Shown here: positions 1 to 8,758 of the stretch, piece by piece
Layout of the letters: each line of letters begins with the position of its first letter
Position numbering within the stretch: position 1 is the stretch's first letter
Assembly (NCBI GenBank): GCA_964542765.1
Contig: CAZIVO010000020.1
Span: forward strand, 1 to 41,819
Length of the DNA: 41,819 nt
Reading direction: 5' to 3'
DNA from: CAZIVO01 sp964542765
Lineage (GTDB): Bacteria; Planctomycetota; UBA1135; UBA2386
Notes under the pieces: model-generated
The model's input: the letters and a program-made list of their open reading frames with translations, nothing else
Told to the model about the DNA's origin: nothing
Database searches by the model: none
Translations under genes and position numbers: made by a program

Positions 1-2245
1 CGATGGAGGACAGGTCGAGGTTCCGCTGGCTGCCTCCGAGCATGAAGCTCGCAGCCGTCGATATCGCACCGTTGGTCAGCGTCCAGGAGAAGTTCCCTCC
101 GGCCATGGGAGTGCCAGACCGGAAATGATTGGGTGTCTTTGCATTGCCGCCGGGGCAGCCCTTGCCGTAGCGGTCCGCGCTACCGGGGTATTTGAGCTTG
201 AAGGACGGCAGGCCGTAGCGCGGGAAGAGATCGTGGTTTGGCCAGCCTTTCGTTAGCGCACGATCGACGAAGTCATTGAGTTGCTGGCGGCTGGGGCCTT
301 TCGGAAAGCTGCAGAAGGCCGCGATCGAGATGCCGTCGTTGCGACGAATGACCCAAGCATGCGCGCCGTGCCAGAGCCCCCCCTTGCGGAAAAATTTATA
401 GGTCTTGGCCGAGTTTTCTTCTACGCCGTCCCATCCGCCCCGGAGCCCACTTTTTTTCATCATGTCGATCATGGTCTTGCGGGTAGTTGCACTCACGACC
501 GAACTGGTGACATTGGCATCGAAGACGCCCGAAAGGACGCGCACGTAATCGACGGGCGACATCACCAGGCCTCCCGAAGCGTCCGATCCCTGCGGGGTCA
601 CATGGTGGGCGGCGTTGATGAGGGGGTTCCCCGTATGGACGCTGCTGCTCACGATCCGGAGGATCCCACGACCCGGATATGGCGGGACCGCTTTATCGTT
701 GCCAAAGCGGATGGTTTCCTCGATGCGAGCATCTCCCGCGACCGGGTTGCTTGAGATCACGCGCGCGCGCCTCACACCGAGCGGTGTGAAGAAGCGGTTC
801 TGCAGGGTTTGAAAGTACGACTGCCCGGGGTTTTTCGTTTCGAGTACCAGGCCGAGCATCTTGTAGCCGGTGTTGGAATATTTTGCCTTGGAACCAGGGT
901 CTGCCCACAGCATTTGGTTCTGCACAGAACCGCGTGCGGTTGCCAGTTTGTTGGTTGCAATCTGGCTCCATCTCCAGGTCCCGTCCATGCCGGAGCGGTG
1001 GTTGATGAGGTGTTGGAGTTCAATCTTGGGGACTCGCTTGTCCTTTGGCGTGCCCAGGGAGACGAGGTCGGCGAACTTCGAGTCCAGCTTGACCTTCGGG
1101 TCGCGCGCGACGAGGTCGAAGATGCCCAAGGCCGTCAGGGGTTTGCTGCAACTCGCGATCCTAAAGCGCGTGGTCGGCTGGGTGATCGAATAGCCCGGGC
1201 GCGCGTAGGTGTAGGCGCGGGCGAAGGCGAGCTTGCCATCTTTGGCGACGGCGATGGCCGCAGATTTGGCGTTATTGTCCTGCATGAATCCGGGCTGGGC
1301 CCCTTTTCCGAGCATGAATTCATCGAGGTCCTGGAAGGCTGGGACGGCTATTCCCGTGATGGCCGCTTTACGGGCGACCGGCTTGCCGGTGGCAAAGATC
1401 GCCGCGTAGCGCGCCACCGAACCCGTTCCGGCGACACTGACCTGGATCGGATAGCGGCTGTTCTTAGTGTGCTTGGCGACCTCGCTCTCGTAGCTCGCCT
1501 TGGTCCGGTTGTGGATCGATACCCAGCTCCCCACACTGTCCTGGGTGAAGGACGAGAGATAGCGCTGGTTGGCGGATTGCGTGACGAAGGCTGGCCGGGC
1601 CCATGTCTTGGTGACGAAGGCGGCAAACTTCTTCTGGTAGTTGTTGGCGCTGTCGTTGTAACTCAGACCCCAGAGAGTGGGCTTGGGCCCTGCGCTAGGC
1701 TTGGACTTGGGCAGCTCGACCCAGACCGCGGCGTAGAGCGGCGCAGCAGAAGTTCCATAGACAGCTGCCGATTCCATGATGTAGCCCGTGTTCTGATTGA
1801 GAACATGGGTGTCGATAAAGTTCTTCTTCGCATTGGGGTTGGTCGAGCGCGCATGGGGCATGGCGCTTTCGAACTTCACCTTACGACCATCCTTGACCAT
1901 GAGGCAGGCGAAGACCGTGTTCGTTCCTGAGCCCGCAGCGGTGATCAGCTTCTGGCGGTAACCCTTGCTGGTCCAGCCATCGCACCATGGGCCGATGTCT
2001 TCCTTCTTGTATCCGGCGCACCAAGCTACGAGGGGACCCGCTTCCTTTCTCCAAACCGCAGCGTAACGCTGGACTTTGTGGGTGCCGGAAACATCCAGGG
2101 AGATCAGTTGGTATCCCTTGGGGACGAGATTACGCGAGCTTGCTGTATGCGAACTGAGTGTCTGATCGTGGTAATGCACGGTCTGGGCGGCGAGGCCGCT
2201 GCCCAGTAGTGCAGCGGCACAGGCGAGACGAAGGGGGGTGGTCAT
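1..2245 (-). CDS. Secreted beta-lactamase-family serine hydrolase with N-terminal tandem repeats (partial, C-terminus beyond window)
   Basis: The frame stays open from ATG at 2245 to the left edge (748 complete codons, no stop), so the 3' end is missing. Residues 1-21 look like a signal peptide ending in LAAQ. Residues about 30-330 hold several copies of a repeat with a RYAA(V/I)(W/F) core, resembling the Bacterial Tandem Repeat Domain 1 family. The serine hydrolase domain follows: S365-C-S-K368 (SxxK nucleophile and general base), Y456-S-N458 (YxN) and H626-G-A in the position of the third motif. After it comes a glycine- and cysteine-containing stretch (GCPGGN) ending in a beta-rich module typical of exported planctomycete proteins. 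The family includes class C beta-lactamases, DD-peptidases and esterases; the substrate cannot be told. It lies 167 bp downstream of the sulfatase pair on the same strand. Confidence 0.85.
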   Translation of the reverse strand, partial: MTTPLRLACAAALLGSGLAAQTVHYHDQTLSSHTASSRNLVPKGYQLISLDVSGTHKVQRYAAVWRKEAGPLVAWCAGYKKEDIGPWCDGWTSKGYRQKLITAAGSGTNTVFACLMVKDGRKVKFESAMPHARSTNPNAKKNFIDTHVLNQNTGYIMESAAVYGTSAAPLYAAVWVELPKSKPSAGPKPTLWGLSYNDSANNYQKKFAAFVTKTWARPAFVTQSANQRYLSSFTQDSVGSWVSIHNRTKASYESEVAKHTKNSRYPIQVSVAGTGSVARYAAIFATGKPVARKAAITGIAVPAFQDLDEFMLGKGAQPGFMQDNNAKSAAIAVAKDGKLAFARAYTYARPGYSITQPTTRFRIASCSKPLTALGIFDLVARDPKVKLDSKFADLVSLGTPKDKRVPKIELQHLINHRSGMDGTWRWSQIATNKLATARGSVQNQMLWADPGSKAKYSNTGYKMLGLVLETKNPGQSYFQTLQNRFFTPLGVRRARVISSNPVAGDARIEETIRFGNDKAVPPYPGRGILRIVSSSVHTGNPLINAAHHVTPQGSDASGGLVMSPVDYVRVLSGVFDANVTSSVVSATTRKTMIDMMKKSGLRGGWDGVEENSAKTYKFFRKGGLWHGAHAWVIRRNDGISIAAFCSFPKGPSRQQLNDFVDRALTKGWPNHDLFPRYGLPSFKLKYPGSADRYGKGCPGGNAKTPNHFRSGTPMAGGNFSWTLTNGAISTAASFMLGGSQRNLDLSSI

Positions 2246-2412
2246 GGTGTTGGTATATCCTTGTGCAGCCCTGAACTGGAGTGGGCCATCCGGGCCATGG
2301 GCGCGCGTTGCCTGCCCTGATGGGCAGTGACCATAGCAAAGATTGGATCATGGTGCTGACCAGGGTGTCGACCTGTGGATCGGAGTGATCCTCGGCCCCC
2401 ACAGACCGATCG

Positions 2413-3843
2413 CTACTTCTTGGCCCAGCCGCCATCGCCGACGCGCCAGGCATTGACGGGTTCGAAGCCTTGCTTGCCGTAATCGCCGCCGTCGTGACTG
2501 TGCTTGCAGGAGGTCACGAAGGTGCGCAGTGTCTTGCGATAGGCCGCCACTTTCTCGGGCATGCTCGCGGCGAGATCCTCGGCCTCGTTGCGGTCCGAGA
2601 CCAGGTTGAACAGGAGGTCCTCTGCCCCGCTTTCGGACAGGTTGCTGTAGAACTTGTAGGGCCCATCGATCAGGGCCAGGGTCGGCGATCCCTTCAGGCT
2701 GTTCTTGCTGCGAAAGAAGCGAAAGAGCAGGGGCCGGGGTCTTTGTGTCATCGCGCCATCGATCATCGTCAGCAGGCTGATCCCATCGAGCGGACGCTCA
2801 TCGGGCATCTGCAGCCCGAGCAGTTCGAGGACCGTCGGCAGATAGTCCAGGGTGCTGCACGTCATGTCGACGACGCGACCGGGCTTGGCCCTGCCGGGCC
2901 AGACCAGAAAGGCTGGCACGCGCACGCCCCCCTCGAACAGGCTGCGCTTGCCGGCGCGCAATCCGCCGGTCGTGCCTGCTCCGGTCGGACCATTGTCGCT
3001 GCAGAACCAGATCATGGTGTTTGCGGCCAGACCAAGGCGATCGAGCGTGTCGTGCAGGCGGCCGACCTGGTCATCCATGGCGGTGATGGCACCGTAGTAG
3101 TTCTGCAGCTTCTCGCCGAGCTGCGAGTACATCTTCTTGTACTCCGGACCGGCGACCACCGGCTTGTGCGGTGTGTGGAACCAGATGGTGGCGAAGAAGG
3201 GCTTGCGCGCGGCGGCGGCACTTTTCAGGAAGGGAACAACTCGATCGACAATGATCCTCGAATCGTCGCCGGTGATATTGTCGAGGACTCGCTCATCGTT
3301 GTGGTAATAGGCCTCCGCGCTGGTCGCAGCCTGCTCGCCGTTGGGGCCGAAAGGGTTCCACAAGGCAACCGAGCCGCGCGTGGCGAAAACTTCCTCGTAG
3401 CCGAACCACCGCGGGAAGCAGGCGTGCTTGGAACCGTGCTTTTTGCCGAGCGTTTTGGGAGTGAGAGCGCCCAGATGCCACTTGCCGAAGTGCCCGGTCG
3501 CATAGCCTTGCTCGTGCAGGAGTGCTGGGATGGTGATCTCCTCGCGCGGCAGGCAGCCGACATTGGCTTTCCAGATGCCGTAGCGTTCAGGATGGCGACC
3601 GCTCAGGCAGCTACCGCGCGTAGGTGAGCAGACCGCCTGGCCCGAGTGAAAGCTGGTGAAGGTGATCCCTGCCGCAGCCATCGCATCGAGATGGGGGGTC
3701 TTGATTTCGGTATTGCCGTTGAAGCCGACATCGCCATGGCCGAGATCATCGGCCATCATCAAGATGATGTTGGGCTTTTGCGGAGCTTGTGCCGTCACCG
3801 AGGTGAAGGGCAGCGCCAGCCAGGCGAGCAGGGCGAACCTCAC
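2413..3843 (-). CDS. Secreted sulfatase (formylglycine-dependent)
   Basis: Alkaline-phosphatase-superfamily sulfatase of about 476 residues that hydrolyses sulfate esters, probably on polysaccharides. The metal-binding DD of NIILMMADDLGHGD is at about residues 32-33, the C-x-P-x-R signature (C72-S-P-T-R) supplies the cysteine converted to formylglycine, and GKWHLG and CSDNGPT carry further active-site residues. A GTG start at 3843 is preferred over the more upstream ATG: it overlaps the stop of the preceding sulfatase as GTGA and gives a clean signal peptide (VRFALLAWLALPFTSVTAQA). The longer reading adds a charged 37-residue leader that overlaps the neighbour. It is probably co-transcribed with the upstream sulfatase. 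An anaerobic or aerobic formylglycine-generating enzyme would be needed and is not in the window. Confidence 0.9.
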   Translation of the reverse strand: MRFALLAWLALPFTSVTAQAPQKPNIILMMADDLGHGDVGFNGNTEIKTPHLDAMAAAGITFTSFHSGQAVCSPTRGSCLSGRHPERYGIWKANVGCLPREEITIPALLHEQGYATGHFGKWHLGALTPKTLGKKHGSKHACFPRWFGYEEVFATRGSVALWNPFGPNGEQAATSAEAYYHNDERVLDNITGDDSRIIVDRVVPFLKSAAAARKPFFATIWFHTPHKPVVAGPEYKKMYSQLGEKLQNYYGAITAMDDQVGRLHDTLDRLGLAANTMIWFCSDNGPTGAGTTGGLRAGKRSLFEGGVRVPAFLVWPGRAKPGRVVDMTCSTLDYLPTVLELLGLQMPDERPLDGISLLTMIDGAMTQRPRPLLFRFFRSKNSLKGSPTLALIDGPYKFYSNLSESGAEDLLFNLVSDRNEAEDLAASMPEKVAAYRKTLRTFVTSCKHSHDGGDYGKQGFEPVNAWRVGDGGWAKK

Positions 3844-5567
3844 CGGACCGATTCTTTGCCCTTCTTCTTGGGCGTTTTCTTTGGCTGTTTCTGTTGTTCC
3901 TTGCGTTTCCCTGGCCAGGGAATCACGTTCGCGCGCTCGGCATAAGCTTGCCACAGAGAGGCCAGCTTGGCTGCGCGCTCGGGCTGGGCGGCGGCGAGAT
4001 CGTGCTGCTCGGCACGGTCAGCCTCGATGTCATAGAGCTCCCACTTGCCGTTGCGGCCCTTGGCGACGAGCTTGAAATGACCAACGCGGACCGCGCGATT
4101 ACCTTCGTGTTCCCAGTAGAGAGCGTCACGCTGGATCGTCTTACCGGCGAAGGCAGGTCTGAGGCTGCGTCCTTCCATCGGCTTGATGGCTTTCCCACCC
4201 AGAGTCTTGGGGTAACTGGCACGGCTGAGATCGATGCAGGTGGCCATGATATCGATGAGGTGGCTGGGCTGTGATTCCAGCTCACCATGGCGAGCGATAC
4301 CGGCGGGCCAGTGGGCGACCAGCGGCGTCGAGATACCGCCCTCGTGGACCCAGTGCTTGTATTCGCGGAAGGGCACGTTGGAAACATTGGCCCAGCCCTT
4401 GCCGTAGGCCGTGTAGGTATCGGCCGGACCCGGCATGACCGCGGGCCCCTTGAGAACGGGATAGCCCTCACGGGTTTGCGACGCGTAGGTGGTGAGGATC
4501 GTCTCCAGAGGCAGCGGCTTCACGGTCGCCTCCGTGGCCCGACCCTTGGGACTGGCCTTGCGGTTCCAGTTCTCGGCGCAGCCGCCATTGTCCTGGAGGT
4601 AGAAGATGAGGGTGTTGTCGAGTTGATCCTTGGCCCGCAGTGCCTCGACGATGCGGCCGATGCCTTGATCCATGTTATCGACCATTGCGGCATAGACCTC
4701 CATGCACGCGGCTTCCCATACCTTGTTGTCGACGCTCGTCCAGTCTCCGGCCTGCGGGGAGAGTTCGCAGTCATCGCGAATCACGCCCAGTTTCTTCATG
4801 CGGGCGAAGCGAGCCTTGCGGATCGCTGCGTAGCCGGCGTCGTACCTGCCGTCGTACTTGGCGATGTCGTTGGGTAGCGCATGCATGGGCCAGTGAGCGG
4901 TGGTGTAGGCGGTGTACATGAAGAACGGTTTCTCGTTCTTCTCGATGAAACGAACAGCATGGTCACTGATCGCATCGGTGTAGTAGTAAGTTTCGGGCTT
5001 GTACTCCGGATCGGCGAAGGCCGAGATCATGGTGTTGTCTCGAACCAGGGTGTGCGGATCGAAGAAGCTGCCGGCGCCATGAATGGTTCCGTAGAAGCGG
5101 TCGAAGCCTCGCTGCAGCGGCCAGTTGTGCTTGGGGCCTTGCACCGAGGTCGACTTGGTGACGTGCCATTTGCCTACCATGTAGGTGGCGTAGCCTGCCG
5201 GGCGCAGCGCCTCGGCGATGGTCACGCATTGGCGGTTCAGGTCGCCGCGATAGCCGTCCTGCCCACGATCATTCATCATGTGGCCGATGCCCGCCTGGTG
5301 CGGATAGAGACCGGTGAGAAGCGAGGCCCGCGTCGGGCAGCAGCGCCCGGTGTTGTAGAACTGGGTGAAGCGGACCCCTCCGGCCGCGAGCGCATCGAGC
5401 GTGGGCGTCTCGATTTCGCTGCCGTAGCAGCCGATGTCGGAATAGCCCATATCATCGGAAAGGATGACGATGATGTTGGGGCGATCATCTTGCTGGGCGA
5501 GCAGGGGTGATCCAGGAACGGCTGCGATCAAGCAGGCGAAGGCATACAGAATCTGATGTCGGCTCAT
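3840..5567 (-). CDS. Secreted arylsulfatase (formylglycine-dependent)
   Basis: A 575-residue sulfatase with a signal peptide (residues 1-25, ending LLAQ). It shows the paired aspartates of LSDDMGYSDIG near residues 38-39, the formylglycine motif C76-C-P-T-R80, GKWH, and the QDNGG metal-binding segment. Its length and the R-x-Y-K-HWVHEGG region suit the AtsA-type arylsulfatase subfamily rather than the shorter sulfatase next to it. The C-terminus is strongly basic (KKTPKKKGKE). It is first in a minus-strand pair with the 2413-3843 sulfatase, overlapping it by 4 bp. The substrate is unknown; tandem secreted sulfatases usually act on sulfated algal or animal glycans. Confidence 0.92.
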   Translation of the reverse strand: MSRHQILYAFACLIAAVPGSPLLAQQDDRPNIIVILSDDMGYSDIGCYGSEIETPTLDALAAGGVRFTQFYNTGRCCPTRASLLTGLYPHQAGIGHMMNDRGQDGYRGDLNRQCVTIAEALRPAGYATYMVGKWHVTKSTSVQGPKHNWPLQRGFDRFYGTIHGAGSFFDPHTLVRDNTMISAFADPEYKPETYYYTDAISDHAVRFIEKNEKPFFMYTAYTTAHWPMHALPNDIAKYDGRYDAGYAAIRKARFARMKKLGVIRDDCELSPQAGDWTSVDNKVWEAACMEVYAAMVDNMDQGIGRIVEALRAKDQLDNTLIFYLQDNGGCAENWNRKASPKGRATEATVKPLPLETILTTYASQTREGYPVLKGPAVMPGPADTYTAYGKGWANVSNVPFREYKHWVHEGGISTPLVAHWPAGIARHGELESQPSHLIDIMATCIDLSRASYPKTLGGKAIKPMEGRSLRPAFAGKTIQRDALYWEHEGNRAVRVGHFKLVAKGRNGKWELYDIEADRAEQHDLAAAQPERAAKLASLWQAYAERANVIPWPGKRKEQQKQPKKTPKKKGKESVR

Positions 5568-5878
5568 GTCGGCGGATTCTCCTTGGGGGGAGGCGGAGAT
5601 TCTATCGATTGGTGCGCCGTGACCACAGGGTTGGAAGCGAGAGGGATCTTCGTTCGATCGAGAATCTTCGTGCGGTGGCCTCGCTTTGCCCGGGCGGCTG
5701 GTGATCCGGGGGCACCACTCCCATCCGAAAGATCTTCCGGGGAAGAGCCATCACCAGGGGGTTCCAGGGCCTTGTGTGGTTCTCCGGATCATTCGCCGGT
5801 TTGTTTTCGAGGCTGAAAGCTCTGCTTCGTCTGTGTGCTCGAGAACTGGTATCTTGGGTGCATCACTGACCCGAGGAG
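5568..5878. other. Divergent intergenic region between arylsulfatase and selenoprotein genes
   Basis: These 311 bp separate two divergently transcribed genes and should hold both promoters. I see no convincing -35/-10 pair on either strand. A GAGGAG Shine-Dalgarno sequence sits at 5873-5878, just before the selenoprotein gene. Small frames here lack coding character. Confidence 0.5.
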
Positions 5879-6799
5879 ATGACCGTGATCGCTCGATTTG
5901 CATGGATGCCCCTGCTCGCTTGCTCTCTCGGTGGCCATGTGCTGGCCCAACAACCGCCAGAGAAACCGCCGGAAAAGCCTCATCCTGAGGTGCTGGCGTT
6001 GAACGCAGCGTTCGAGCGCGCTGCTGCGCACGATAAACGGGTGGCTGTGTTCGCGGAAGGGCAGGACTCGCCCCAGGGTCGGCAACTGGTGCGCTGGTGG
6101 CGGCGCGCGAAGATCGCGGGTGTGCCACTCCGCTACGAGTACGAACTCGTTCACTTCAAGGGCGATCTGGGGTTGCTCAGCAAGCGTCTCCAGACACCGG
6201 TGATCGGGCCCGCTTGGCCGATGGTGCTCTGTGCTGCAGATGGGACAGTGCTATCCCAGCGCGCAGTCGTACCCGAGGATCCAAGCGAGAAGATGCTGCA
6301 AGCACGGTTGGCTTGGCTCGCCGAGCACAAGGTGGCGATGCCCGATGCCCATGCGCATCTGGCCGCGGCGCTGGCGTCAGCCAAGAAGACGGACCGGCGC
6401 GTTCTGGTGCATCTCGGCGCTCCCTGGTGAGGCTGGTGCGGCAAGCTCGAGGAGTTCCTCGGGCAAGATGACGTTCGTCCCCTGATCGCCAAGGACTACG
6501 TGGACTTGAAAATCGACACCGATCGGATGAAGGCAGGAGAAGAGGTTGCTCGACAGCTCCGCGGAGAGCGAACCGGCGGTATCCCCTGGATGGTGATCAT
6601 CGAGCCCAGTGGTGACGAACTGGTGGCTTCCGATGGCCCCGGTGGCAATGTCGGCTGCCCGATACAGAAGGAAGAGATCGAGTGGTTCATGAAGATGCTC
6701 GACAAGACCCGCAGCCGCTTGACGGAGAAGGATCTGCACACGATCGAAAAGGCGCTCAAGGCTTATGCCGACAAGGTCTCTCCGCGGCGTCGCCGATGA
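5879..6799 (+). CDS. Secreted thioredoxin-like selenoprotein (in-frame UGA read as selenocysteine, U-G-W-C motif)
   Basis: Read straight through the UGA at 6428-6430, this is a 306-residue protein. The upstream frame (5879-6430) and the downstream frame to 6799 are in the same phase, and together they make one thioredoxin fold. The UGA falls exactly where the first catalytic cysteine belongs: APW-U184-G-W-C187-GKLEEFL, followed by the cis-proline segment GGIPWMVII. Residues 1-23 look like a signal peptide. Residues about 38-150 resemble a second thioredoxin-like fold without a CxxC. An 8-bp hairpin lies 14 bases after the UGA and fits a bacterial SECIS. Likely role: thiol/disulfide or peroxide redox chemistry outside the cytoplasm. 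A GTG at 5885 is an alternative start with better spacing from GAGGAG. A nonsense mutation is the alternative reading, but the preserved downstream frame and the window's selA-selD argue against it. Confidence 0.85.
6428..6464 (+). promoter_or_regulatory. UGA(Sec) codon and candidate bacterial SECIS hairpin of the thioredoxin-like gene
   Basis: The UGA at 6428-6430 is followed by a hairpin with stem 6445-6452 paired to 6457-6464 (8 bp, one G-U) and loop AGUU (6453-6456). The loop begins 22 bases after the UGA and has G as its second base. Stem length, distance and early loop G all fit known bacterial SECIS elements, which bind the elongation factor SelB. Confidence 0.7.
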
Positions 6800-7266
6800 G
6801 TTCCGCCGAACCAGGCATCCGTTTTGCGCACACCAACCTCGTTGCCGATGACTGGCGGCGCATGGTTTCCTTCTACGTCGAAGTGTTCGGGTGCAAGCCT
6901 GTCGGTGTCGAGCGCAACCATGAAGGTGATTGGATCGAGAAGGTCACGGGCATTGCCGATGCTCGTATCCGAGGCGTGCACTTGCTCTTGCCCGGTCACG
7001 GCGATCAGGGCCCAACGCTGGAGATCTTTCAGTATGATTCCAATGCGCCGAGGCCGACGACGTCGCTGAACACGCCCGGCTTCGCGCATTTGGCCTTCGA
7101 GGTCTGTGATGTCGAGATGGCTCGTCAGCAAGTGCTTGCCCATGGCGGTAGCGAACTTGGCGAGCGGCACACGGCGACGGTGAAGGGCGAGGGTTGCATC
7201 ACCCTGATCTACATGCGTGATCCCGAGGGCAACGTCGTCGAGCTACAGAACTGGGAGCGCGAGTGA
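6796..7266 (+). CDS. VOC-superfamily (glyoxalase/dioxygenase-like) metalloprotein
   Basis: A 156-residue vicinal-oxygen-chelate protein with two beta-alpha-beta-beta-beta modules. The four metal-ligand positions look intact: H in FAHTNL near residue 11, E in PTLEIFQY, H in FAHLAFEV and E in NVVELQNW, an H/E/H/E pattern as in glyoxalase I-like lyases, epimerases and fosfomycin-resistance-like enzymes. The substrate cannot be assigned. The ATG at 6796 overlaps the selenoprotein stop as ATGA, which decides the start over frames opening upstream, and suggests translational coupling. If so, its expression may depend on successful UGA decoding in the gene before it. Confidence 0.88.
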   Translation: MSSAEPGIRFAHTNLVADDWRRMVSFYVEVFGCKPVGVERNHEGDWIEKVTGIADARIRGVHLLLPGHGDQGPTLEIFQYDSNAPRPTTSLNTPGFAHLAFEVCDVEMARQQVLAHGGSELGERHTATVKGEGCITLIYMRDPEGNVVELQNWERE

Positions 7267-7318
7267 TTGCGGGAGGAGAGGCTTGAGGCCTTCTGTGCAA
7301 GGACTCCCGGGCGGGAGG

Positions 7319-8758
7319 CTAGCGACCGGCCTGTTTTTTTCGGGACTGTGTCAGACCTTTTTTCAGCAGCGCCAGCACCTGTTCGGTGCTGAGTTTTCCG
7401 GCGACCGGATTGCCGTCGAGACGATCGGACAGGTCATGTCCGCCATGATCTTGCACGCGCAGTACCGGGTAGCTGCCGTAGCGTTCACCGAACCGTAAGG
7501 TGGTTTCCCTGTCCTTGAGGGTGTCGATGAAGACGGGCACGAAGTTGGCGGTGGCGGCAATGACTTGTGGATCGCGTAGTGGTCCCCGGGCAAATAACTG
7601 GCAACCCTCGCAGCCGGGATCTTCTCCGAAGTGCATCAACAGTGGCTTGCCCTTTCTGCGGGCTTCGGCCCGTGCTGCGGCCAGGTCCTGATGCCAGGCG
7701 ATATCGCCGATCACGACCATGCCCGGGATGTTTCGCGGTGGCAGCCTTGGTAGAGGCGTTTGCTTGTTGGCGCGCTCATCGTTGATTTCAACGGATAGGT
7801 CGAGGCGGAAGCTACGCTCGAGCGCGGGATCGAGAAGGTTTGCCTGCACCAGATCAGCGACGATGGTATGGAAGCGATCGTGGACGCTCTCGCGTTCTGC
7901 GATTGCATCAGCCAGATAGCCGGTCTTTCGGTAAGTGACGGACCGGCTCATCTCGCGAGACAGTTCGAGTTCCCTGTGCGGGATGTCGAGCAGGGCGGAT
8001 AGATAATGCAGCTGTTGCTCATTGGCGTCGTTCCAGAGCTTGAATGATCTACCGGCCCCGATCGCCTTGCCCGGAGCGCAGGTCTCTCGTTCATGATAGA
8101 CAGGGTAAGGCCCATCGATCAGCAGCTGGCACCCATCGCCGGCACGGCTTTCGAGCTTGTGCCGGGTGATGGGCGGAAAGTCTTCCGGCACTCTGAATGA
8201 TCCGCAGCCGATTCCACTGCTGCCGCTTCCGCTGCCGCGGAAGAGCAAGGGTCCGTCGGTGACGATCAGCACCAACTTCAAGCGAAGCGAATCCAGCAAG
8301 TGGGGGGCCAAGGTCTTCGAGCGTATTGAGAGCAGAAGATTGCGGATCGCCGCCCAGTGAATGTTATGGGACTTTTGCTTGAGCATCGTGGCCAGCAGTT
8401 GTTCGTGATCGTCTGGCTTGTGTGCAATCAGGATCAGCGCAATTCCGGTGTGCTTGGCTGCGATTCTCCTCAGTTCAGGCGAGGGCACGTTGGCCTTGAG
8501 CACGATCAACCCATCGAGGATGGCTAGCTGTGCCAGGCGGTAGTCCCTTGAGGTTTCCTTCTCGATCTCGGCGAATGCGCGCAGGAGCTGTGGAGTGAGT
8601 GACTCGACACCGCTTTGTGTGGCATGCCAGCCACCCCAGGCGCGTTGTTGTGCGGAGGGCGCCTTGAGCAGTTCACGTGCGCGGGCGGTGTGGTCGGGTG
8701 GCGCTTCTTGGGCCGTGGCGGCGGTGAGGATCGCGAGGGAGTAGAGGGCGCTTCGCAT
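7319..8758 (-). CDS. Secreted protein of unknown function with C-terminal thioredoxin-like CxxC domain
   Basis: About 479 residues from ATG at 8758, chosen because it begins a signal peptide (MRSALYSLAILTAATAQ); the same frame is open to 9043 but the extra residues look non-coding. Residues 20-200 are helical and repeat-like. A middle portion has a Gly/Ser run (GSGSGSSG) and scattered cysteines. Residues about 350-470 resemble a thioredoxin fold of the kind in DUF255/thioredoxin_7 proteins, with GKPLLMHFGEDPG before C383-E-G-C386, a VPVFIDT strand and SYPVLRV containing the cis-proline. It converges on the selenoprotein-VOC pair, so this secreted thiol-redox gene sits beside another. No family name is recognised for the whole protein. 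Confidence 0.8.
   Translation of the reverse strand: MRSALYSLAILTAATAQEAPPDHTARARELLKAPSAQQRAWGGWHATQSGVESLTPQLLRAFAEIEKETSRDYRLAQLAILDGLIVLKANVPSPELRRIAAKHTGIALILIAHKPDDHEQLLATMLKQKSHNIHWAAIRNLLLSIRSKTLAPHLLDSLRLKLVLIVTDGPLLFRGSGSGSSGIGCGSFRVPEDFPPITRHKLESRAGDGCQLLIDGPYPVYHERETCAPGKAIGAGRSFKLWNDANEQQLHYLSALLDIPHRELELSREMSRSVTYRKTGYLADAIAERESVHDRFHTIVADLVQANLLDPALERSFRLDLSVEINDERANKQTPLPRLPPRNIPGMVVIGDIAWHQDLAAARAEARRKGKPLLMHFGEDPGCEGCQLFARGPLRDPQVIAATANFVPVFIDTLKDRETTLRFGERYGSYPVLRVQDHGGHDLSDRLDGNPVAGKLSTEQVLALLKKGLTQSRKKQAGR

Noticed and set aside
809..1930. 373-codon plus-strand frame
   Set aside because: It is the mirror of the open minus-strand hydrolase gene; the minus frame has signal peptide and catalytic motifs, the plus frame shows none.
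2460..2475. GGGTTCGAA resembling a tRNA T-arm
   Set aside because: It lies inside the sulfatase coding sequence and no cloverleaf can be folded around it.
6430..6500. Reading the thioredoxin-like locus as two separate genes or a nonsense-mutated pseudogene
   Set aside because: Both parts share one phase, the UGA replaces exactly a catalytic Cys, a SECIS-like hairpin follows and selA/selD are nearby.
7304..7317. Hairpin between the VOC gene and the CxxC protein as a terminator
   Set aside because: A 5-bp stem with no U-run on either strand; too weak to call.
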